Shown here one piece after another: positions 7,102-11,530 of a DNA stretch of 11,530 nucleotides. The DNA is from Clostridia bacterium (lineage in GTDB: Bacteria; Bacillota_A; Clostridia; UMGS1810): assembly GCA_017437345.1 (NCBI GenBank), contig JAFSBJ010000147.1:1-11530 (forward strand), in the 5' to 3' direction. The first letter of the stretch is position 1; each line of letters opens with the position of its first letter. The notes under the pieces are model-generated. The model made no database searches and was not told the origin of the DNA. It saw only the letters and a list, made by a program, of their open reading frames with translations. Made by a program: the position numbers and the translations under genes.

Positions 7102-7619
7102 TTTTTAAGCTTATTCTTTGCGGTGTTATTATTGCAGGTTTTGGATATATGGGACATTTGATGGGAGAGAAACAAAAGGACAGGTTAAGACAACTGTCTT
7201 CTTTTTCAGACGGTTTGACAATGCTTGAATTTAATATAAAACATATGAATTATCCTATTGCAAAGGCTTTGGAGAGTGCCAGCGAAAATTGCGCAGGGGT
7301 AGTTAAAAAGATATTTTATGAAACAGGGACGCATCTCCAAAAAGATTATGGAAGCAATCCGGGGGAGATTTTTGATAAAAAGATAGAAGAGAACAAAAAC
7401 CTTTTGTGCCTTTCTTCTGATGAAATAGGAATTTTAAAAAGCTTTTCAAAAACTCTCAGTGAGGGTGATATTGATACTGAAATAAAGAATATTGAGGCGG
7501 TAAAAACCCGTCTTGATTCGGCCCAAAGTGATGCTACGGAAGAAGTGAACAAAAAAGCAAAGGCCACAAAAAGTATAAGCCTTCTGGCAGGAGTATTTAT
7601 AGTTATTCTCCTTCTATAA
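7098..7619 (+). CDS. spoIIIAB: Stage III sporulation protein AB
   Basis: An outer-forespore-membrane protein of the SpoIIIA complex, with a fold resembling type II secretion GspF and a proposed role as partner of the SpoIIIAA ATPase. At 173 aa it is normal length. Visible are an N-terminal membrane span (about 2-20), a long helical soluble part beginning GEKQKDRLRQL, and a C-terminal span ending in ILLL at the last residue. The start is GTG at 7098, overlapping the spoIIIAA stop codon by 4 nt, so it probably depends on coupled translation. Sequence similarity in this family is low, and the call leans on operon position as well as on the two-anchor layout. Confidence 0.93.
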   Translation: MIFKLILCGVIIAGFGYMGHLMGEKQKDRLRQLSSFSDGLTMLEFNIKHMNYPIAKALESASENCAGVVKKIFYETGTHLQKDYGSNPGEIFDKKIEENKNLLCLSSDEIGILKSFSKTLSEGDIDTEIKNIEAVKTRLDSAQSDATEEVNKKAKATKSISLLAGVFIVILLL

Positions 7620-7636
7620 ATTAACGAGGTGATAAA

Positions 7637-7834
7637 ATGACGGGAGTAGATTTAATATTCAAAGTTGCGGCAATAGGGATACTTGTTGCTGTGCTGAATT
7701 TGCTTCTTGTAAGAAGCGGAAGAGAAGACCAGGCGATGCTCACAACCATAGCAGGACTTATTGTGGTTTTGCTTATGGTGGTACAGCAAATAAGCAACTT
7801 GTTTGACACTATAAAAAGTGTTTTTGATTTATAA
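7637..7834 (+). CDS. spoIIIAC: Stage III sporulation protein AC
   Basis: A 65-aa two-helix membrane protein of the mother-cell SpoIIIA complex. The first span covers about residues 5-25 (DLIFKVAAIGILVAVLNLLL), a short RSGREDQ loop follows, and the second span is about 34-52 (LTTIAGLIVVLLMVVQQI). This Arg-rich loop plus Gln-Gln after the second helix is the usual SpoIIIAC form. ATG at 7637 has CGAGGTGATAA (7624-7634) just before it. It lies 17 nt after spoIIIAB and 2 nt before spoIIIAD. Confidence 0.95.
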   Translation: MTGVDLIFKVAAIGILVAVLNLLLVRSGREDQAMLTTIAGLIVVLLMVVQQISNLFDTIKSVFDL

Positions 7835-7836
7835 AT

Positions 7837-8229
7837 ATGGATGTAGAAAAAATTATTGGAATTGGAATAATTGCTGTGCTCCTTTCGGTGCTGATTAAAA
7901 ACTATCGACCTGAAATTTCAGTTTCCATATCTATAATATCCTGTGCAGTTATGCTTGCCTTAATTGGGCCATATTTTAAAACGGTAACAGCGTTTTTTGT
8001 TGACTTATCAAGGCAAATCGGAATTGAAATGCAGTTTATGATTATCGTTATAAAAGTTATTGGTATTGCATTTATAACACAAATTGGCGCCGAAATTTGC
8101 AAGGATGCAGGTGAAACGGCGATTGGAACAAATATTGAAACTTGCGGAAAGATAATAATTATTGCAATGTCTATGCCTGTAATTTATAGGCTTTTCGATG
8201 TGGTGGGTAGAGTTATTGATGTAGCTTAG
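7837..8229 (+). CDS. spoIIIAD: Stage III sporulation protein AD
   Basis: A 130-aa membrane protein of the SpoIIIA complex, related to SpoIIIAC by its two-helix repeat. Spans are at about residues 5-20, 28-46, 66-83 and 104-120. The conserved region FITQIGAEICKDAGETAIGTNIETCGK (79-105) is typical of the family. It starts with ATG 2 nt after the spoIIIAC stop codon. I see no ribosome binding site in the AT-rich 20 bases before it, so translation is probably coupled to spoIIIAC. Confidence 0.95.
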   Translation: MDVEKIIGIGIIAVLLSVLIKNYRPEISVSISIISCAVMLALIGPYFKTVTAFFVDLSRQIGIEMQFMIIVIKVIGIAFITQIGAEICKDAGETAIGTNIETCGKIIIIAMSMPVIYRLFDVVGRVIDVA

Positions 8230-8244
8230 CAAAGGAAAAGAAAT

Positions 8245-9411
8245 GTGAAAAAAGTTGTATTTTTACTTATATTGCTTTTGCTTCTTTCGGTGGAAGTTAT
8301 GGCAGAAAAATCTGAGGAGCAATCAATTATCGATGAGTATATTTCTATATATTCAGAGGACATAACCAAGGCCTCAAATGTAAATGATGCTATGGTAAAT
8401 ATTGAATCGGTTTTTCCCAATTTTTCCGCAGAAAGTTTTATGGTGAAAAGCGCGTCAGGCGGGAGTATTTTTGATGTTGGAAGCCTCCTTGAAAAGATAA
8501 TGAGCCTTCTGTTTATGGAAATGAAAAGCGCCCTTAAAATTATGATTTTCGTCCTCTCGCTGTCAGTTTTATCTTCATATCTTTCGGCCCTTCCGGCTAT
8601 GGAAAACAAAGAAGTTTCAGATGTGGCGTTTTATGCTTGCTATATCATAATCGCAGGGGTTTGCTCGGCATCGTTTTTAGAGATAATCAGGTGCGGAAAG
8701 GATGCCATAGATACAATAACATTAATAGCGAGAATCCTTGTTCCCGTGGTCATTGCAACTCTTACGGCAAGTGGCGCGGTAATATCTGCTTCTGTTTTTC
8801 AGCCGTTGCTTCTCGGCATAATTGAAATTGCTCTTACAGTAATTGAAAATATATTTTTTCCTGCAATAATTTTGTTTGCGTCCCTTGGGATTATAAGCTG
8901 TATTTCCGAGAAGTTTAACACGGAAAAAATGCTTCAATTTGTAGGGAAAACCATAAAGTGGGGTATTTCGGTTCTGCTGACAATTTTTGTTGGAGTGGCG
9001 GGGCTTCAAAGTATAGCATCAGGAGGAGCTGACGGGCTCTCCGTAAAGCTTGCCAAATATGCCGCCTCAAACTTGATTCCCGTTGTTGGTGGAATACTTT
9101 CAGAAACAGTTGAAACAGTTATGAATTGCAGCATAATAATCAAAAACTCGGTGGGTATAACAGGCATAATCGTTATGATTGGGGCTATGGCTCTGCCACT
9201 TATAAAAATTTCAGCTTGCCTGATAATTTTCAGGATTTCGGCGGCTATTATTCAGCCCATAACTGACGGAAGAGTTGTTAAATGCGTTTCAGGGATTGCT
9301 GATTCGGTAGGCCTTATTTTCTCCGTAACCCTTGCGGTTACAGTTATGTTTGTTATCATAATGACCGTTATGCTGAGCGCAGGGAATACAGCAATTATGC
9401 TTGGGGGATAG
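8245..9411 (+). CDS. spoIIIAE: Stage III sporulation protein AE
   Basis: The largest membrane protein of the SpoIIIA channel, 388 aa, a polytopic component in the mother-cell membrane around the forespore. It has a cleavable-looking signal peptide (MKKVVFLLILLLLLSVEVMA, likely cut after Ala20), then a soluble, acidic stretch to about residue 90. Seven or eight spans follow, at about 96-114, 127-147, 161-183, 199-219, 237-256, 302-330 and 354-376. The start is GTG at 8245, since the overlapping ATG at 8243 runs straight into TGA. AAGGA (8232-8236) lies at usable distance. It ends 3 nt before spoIIIAF. Confidence 0.95.
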   Translation: MKKVVFLLILLLLLSVEVMAEKSEEQSIIDEYISIYSEDITKASNVNDAMVNIESVFPNFSAESFMVKSASGGSIFDVGSLLEKIMSLLFMEMKSALKIMIFVLSLSVLSSYLSALPAMENKEVSDVAFYACYIIIAGVCSASFLEIIRCGKDAIDTITLIARILVPVVIATLTASGAVISASVFQPLLLGIIEIALTVIENIFFPAIILFASLGIISCISEKFNTEKMLQFVGKTIKWGISVLLTIFVGVAGLQSIASGGADGLSVKLAKYAASNLIPVVGGILSETVETVMNCSIIIKNSVGITGIIVMIGAMALPLIKISACLIIFRISAAIIQPITDGRVVKCVSGIADSVGLIFSVTLAVTVMFVIIMTVMLSAGNTAIMLGG

Positions 9412-9414
9412 AGG

Positions 9415-9915
9415 ATGGAAGCACTAAAAGAATGGTTTATGGCAATTACGGGAGTTCTGATTTTATCGGTGGTTGGCGAGGGAATTTTACCTTCGGGAAC
9501 CGTAAAAAAATATGTAAATATATTGTTTGGTCTTTTGCTTACGATAACAATTTGCAGTCCTTTTATAAATAAAGCTGATTTCGATTTTGATATAAACGAG
9601 CTGCAACAAACAGCCACAATTCAGGTTAAAAATATGGAGAAAAAGGAGAGCGAAACAGTGCTTAGATTATATAAAGCAAACATAGCCAAAAAAATGAATA
9701 CTGACCTTAAATGCATTAATGAAAACTGTGATTATGAATTTATGCTTGAAGTTGAGAGTCAGAAGATGGAGAAATTCGGCGAAGTACGGGGAGTGATTAT
9801 TACGGTCAGGACAACAGAGGAAAACCTTTGTATAGATGACAAGATAGAGGAAGTTATTTCCTCGAAATATGGTATCGACAGAAAGAATATAGCGGTCAAA
9901 TACATAAGCGTTTAG
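9415..9915 (+). CDS. spoIIIAF: Stage III sporulation protein AF
   Basis: A 166-aa protein with two N-terminal membrane spans (about 6-26 and 31-51) and a C-terminal domain in the intermembrane space, predicted by family knowledge to have the ring-building motif of the SpoIIIA complex. The soluble part (about 55-166) holds Cys100 and Cys105. ATG at 9415 follows the spoIIIAE stop by 3 nt, and a GGGGGATAGAGG ribosome-binding sequence overlaps the end of that gene. Sequence divergence in this family is high; length, layout and position support the call. Confidence 0.92.
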   Translation: MEALKEWFMAITGVLILSVVGEGILPSGTVKKYVNILFGLLLTITICSPFINKADFDFDINELQQTATIQVKNMEKKESETVLRLYKANIAKKMNTDLKCINENCDYEFMLEVESQKMEKFGEVRGVIITVRTTEENLCIDDKIEEVISSKYGIDRKNIAVKYISV

Positions 9916-9927
9916 CGGAGGATAAAA

Positions 9928-10479
9928 GTGGATTTTGATATTATTAAAAATACCGAAGACGGAAGGTTAAGCAAAAACAAATTCAATAAAATCATTATCT
10001 TTGCCGTTATTATTGCGATACTTTTGTTGGCCTTTGGAAAAAAAGGGGACAAAGAGGAAAAACCTTCCGAAACCCCAGCAAATAACTTTAATTTTTTGCA
10101 ATATAAAGAAGAATTATCCAAGGAAGCCGAAAGCGCTTTATCGAAAATAAAAGGGGCAGGAGATGTTGAGGTTATTTTAAGTTTTGAGAGCCGGGGAAAA
10201 ACAGTTATCGCCAGAAATAACCAGTCAAAAACCCAGAAAGACTCAGGGAACGGAGAAGAAAAAGAGGTTAAAGAAAACACAGACAGTGTGGTTGTATATG
10301 GCCAGGGGCAAAACGAAACTCCTTATGTAACGGAGGAGAAGCTTCCTTTGCCAACAGGGGCGCTCATTATTGCAAAAGGTGCTTCAAGCGAAAGCGTGAA
10401 GCTGGAACTATACGAGGCGGTCAAGGCTCTTTATGGGATAGATTCACACAGAATAAAAGTTACAGCTTCGAAAAAATAA
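9928..10479 (+). CDS. spoIIIAG: Stage III sporulation protein AG
   Basis: A 183-aa ring-forming component of the SpoIIIA channel in the space between mother cell and forespore. There is a short cytoplasmic N-terminus, one span (about 21-37, IIIFAVIIAILLLAFG), a linker with charged residues, and then a C-terminal ring-building domain. In the domain, GAGDVEVILSFESRG (77-90) and PTGALIIAKGA (142-152) with ALYGIDSHRIKV (167-178) are the recognisable halves. A charged insertion (97-118) lies between them, as in the Bacillus protein's extra beta region. The start is GTG at 9928 with GCGGAGGATAA (9915-9925) before it; the upstream gene stops at 9915. Confidence 0.95.
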   Translation: MDFDIIKNTEDGRLSKNKFNKIIIFAVIIAILLLAFGKKGDKEEKPSETPANNFNFLQYKEELSKEAESALSKIKGAGDVEVILSFESRGKTVIARNNQSKTQKDSGNGEEKEVKENTDSVVVYGQGQNETPYVTEEKLPLPTGALIIAKGASSESVKLELYEAVKALYGIDSHRIKVTASKK

Positions 10480-10519
10480 TTTAAATTTCCGCAAATGATG
10501 CGGTGAAAGGATGATATAC

Positions 10520-11059
10520 ATGAAAAAAATTACGGAAAACAAAAGGATTGGGGTTAAACCTAAAAAGCTCTCGCTTAAAGGCAAACAAATCTTAGTCGGT
10601 GGTCTTGTTGTTATGGTGGCGGTTGCTGGATATTACAGATTTTCAGTAGGGACTCTGGATATGGCAAAAACTGAGGAAAATGCGGTTCCCGTTATGGCAA
10701 CAGCAGATACGGAAGATTATTTTGCCAAAGCAAAAAAAGACAGGGACACTGCGCGAAGTGAGGCAAAAGAGCGGCTTCAAGACATAGCGGAAGATGAGAG
10801 CGCCACGGCAGATGCAAAAGCCGAGGCAGGAAAGAAACTGAAAGACTCGGCTGAGGCTATAAAAAAAGAGGGGGAAATAGAAAATTTAATCAATGCAAAA
10901 GGCTATAAAGAGTCAATAGTTTTTATTGATGAGAAAGAAATAAGAGTCATTGTTAAGGCGGATGAACTTGATAAGAAAAAAGTGTCGCAGATTGCAGACA
11001 TAATAACCTCTAAGACGGATTTCAAGCCTTCTGAAATAATTATCAGTAACCATAAATAA
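10520..11059 (+). CDS. spoIIIAH: Stage III sporulation protein AH
   Basis: The SpoIIIAH protein spans the outer forespore membrane and pairs with SpoIIQ-type proteins from the forespore side, related in fold to YscJ/FliF ring proteins. I chose the ATG at 10520 (179 aa) because AAAGG (10506-10510) is at proper distance. The in-frame ATG at 10511 would abut that ribosome binding site and add only three residues. The layout is a basic cytoplasmic tail (1-22), one span (23-40), a flexible linker, a helical charged stretch (66-118) and a C-terminal ring domain (119-179) ending KPSEIIISNHK. It is last in the operon. No clear terminator hairpin follows in 11060-11105, so readthrough into the next gene is possible. 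Confidence 0.95.
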   Translation: MKKITENKRIGVKPKKLSLKGKQILVGGLVVMVAVAGYYRFSVGTLDMAKTEENAVPVMATADTEDYFAKAKKDRDTARSEAKERLQDIAEDESATADAKAEAGKKLKDSAEAIKKEGEIENLINAKGYKESIVFIDEKEIRVIVKADELDKKKVSQIADIITSKTDFKPSEIIISNHK

Positions 11060-11085
11060 AAAATAAGAAAAAATCAAAAAAACAA

Positions 11086-11114
11086 TTGTAATATTAAATA
11101 TTTTATGGTATAAT
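11086..11114 (+). promoter_or_regulatory. Extended -10 promoter of the Asp23-family gene
   Basis: TTGTAA (11086-11091), a 17-bp spacer and a perfect TATAAT (11109-11114) preceded by TGG (11106-11108) give a sigma-A extended -10 promoter. It lies just after spoIIIAH and gives the next gene a vegetative start independent of the sporulation operon. The predicted leader is about 50 nt. Confidence 0.75.
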
Positions 11115-11169
11115 AAATACAAGTTTAAGATAATTTAATCAAACTACAATATTTCAGGAGGTTAAAATT

Positions 11170-11530
11170 ATGAGTTCCGAAGAAATGATTGAGAAAAAAG
11201 GTAATGTTATTATATCAGACGAAGTTGTTTCCGTTATTTCTGCTATCGCTGCAAAAAGCGTGGAAGGGGTTAACGGTATTCAAAGCTCTATCGCAGGTGG
11301 CTTTGTTGAGTTTTTAGGCAAGAAAAGTCCGGGCAAAGGCGTTAAAGTTGCTGTTGATGGAAACAGCGTAGTAATTGAAATGAGCATAAGCGTTAACTAT
11401 GGCACAAAGATTCAGGATGTTGCCTGGGAAATTCAGGGCAAAGTCAAGAGCGAAGTTGAAGCCATGACAGGATATGAAGTCAGCGCTGTCAATGTTACGG
11501 TTGACGGTATAGTTATGCCGAAAGAAGAAA
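11170..11530 (+). CDS. Asp23/Gls24 family protein, C-terminus cut by window end
   Basis: The reading frame runs from ATG at 11170, after AGGAGG (11156-11161), without a stop to the window end, so 120 codons are seen. The product begins MSSEEMIEKKGNVIISDEVV and carries the family's AAKSVEGVNGI and VNYGTKIQDVAWEIQGKV. Asp23/Gls24 proteins are cell-envelope-associated; YqhY in Bacillus is linked to fatty acid synthesis control. Family members are about 120-140 aa, so little is missing. In Bacillus subtilis the YqhY gene also lies downstream of spoIIIAH, with accB and accC between; here it follows directly. nusB would be the expected next gene, but that is inference. Confidence 0.9.
   Translation, partial: MSSEEMIEKKGNVIISDEVVSVISAIAAKSVEGVNGIQSSIAGGFVEFLGKKSPGKGVKVAVDGNSVVIEMSISVNYGTKIQDVAWEIQGKVKSEVEAMTGYEVSAVNVTVDGIVMPKEE

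Noticed and set aside
10489..10503. CCGCA-AATGA-TGCGG mini-hairpin before spoIIIAH
   Set aside because: Only 5 bp of stem with no T tract. It may slightly affect ribosome access, but it could easily be chance.
1..11530. tRNA, rRNA, CRISPR array, insertion sequence or prophage genes
   Set aside because: No tRNA-like cloverleaf, spaced repeats, transposase motifs or phage genes were seen. All larger ORFs are assigned to core or sporulation families.

Overview
The window comes from a low-GC, endospore-forming Clostridia-type Firmicute. Three things support this: a complete spoIIIAA-AH operon, a class III glutamine synthetase, and a SCIFF six-cysteine peptide locus with its radical SAM maturase, a hallmark of Clostridia. 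Most genes have AGGAGG-like ribosome binding sites. Genus cannot be fixed from the sequence alone.

Layout. Positions 1-295 hold a consensus sigma-A promoter pointing left out of the window, a possible 33-codon ORF (140-241) and a strong inverted repeat. murA (296-1546, +) makes the first committed peptidoglycan precursor. It converges on glnN, a type III glutamine synthetase (1577-3670, -), with a shared bidirectional terminator between them. A divergent control region follows (about 3671-3892). Its consensus promoters fire left into glnN and right into the SCIFF precursor gene scfA (3893-4045). An intrinsic terminator separates scfA from scfB (4108-5487), the SPASM-type radical SAM maturase, and a second strong terminator closes the locus. 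A five-helix membrane protein resembling DUF6512 follows (5582-6115).

From 6169 to 11059 lies spoIIIAA-AB-AC-AD-AE-AF-AG-AH, tightly packed with overlaps or short gaps. It encodes the mother-cell half of the SpoIIIA-SpoIIQ feeding-tube apparatus needed for late forespore gene expression during engulfment. A separate extended -10 promoter then drives an Asp23/Gls24-family gene (yqhY-like), cut by the window end after 120 codons.

The most distinctive part is the SCIFF locus. The precursor has seven cysteines rather than six, and has Gly at position 37, where, from memory, the characterised homologue CteA has the Thr that accepts the thioether. An internal terminator probably sets a high precursor:maturase ratio. 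The rest is well-known core biology, apart from the unrecognised small ORF and hairpin ahead of murA and a leader hairpin in glnN.
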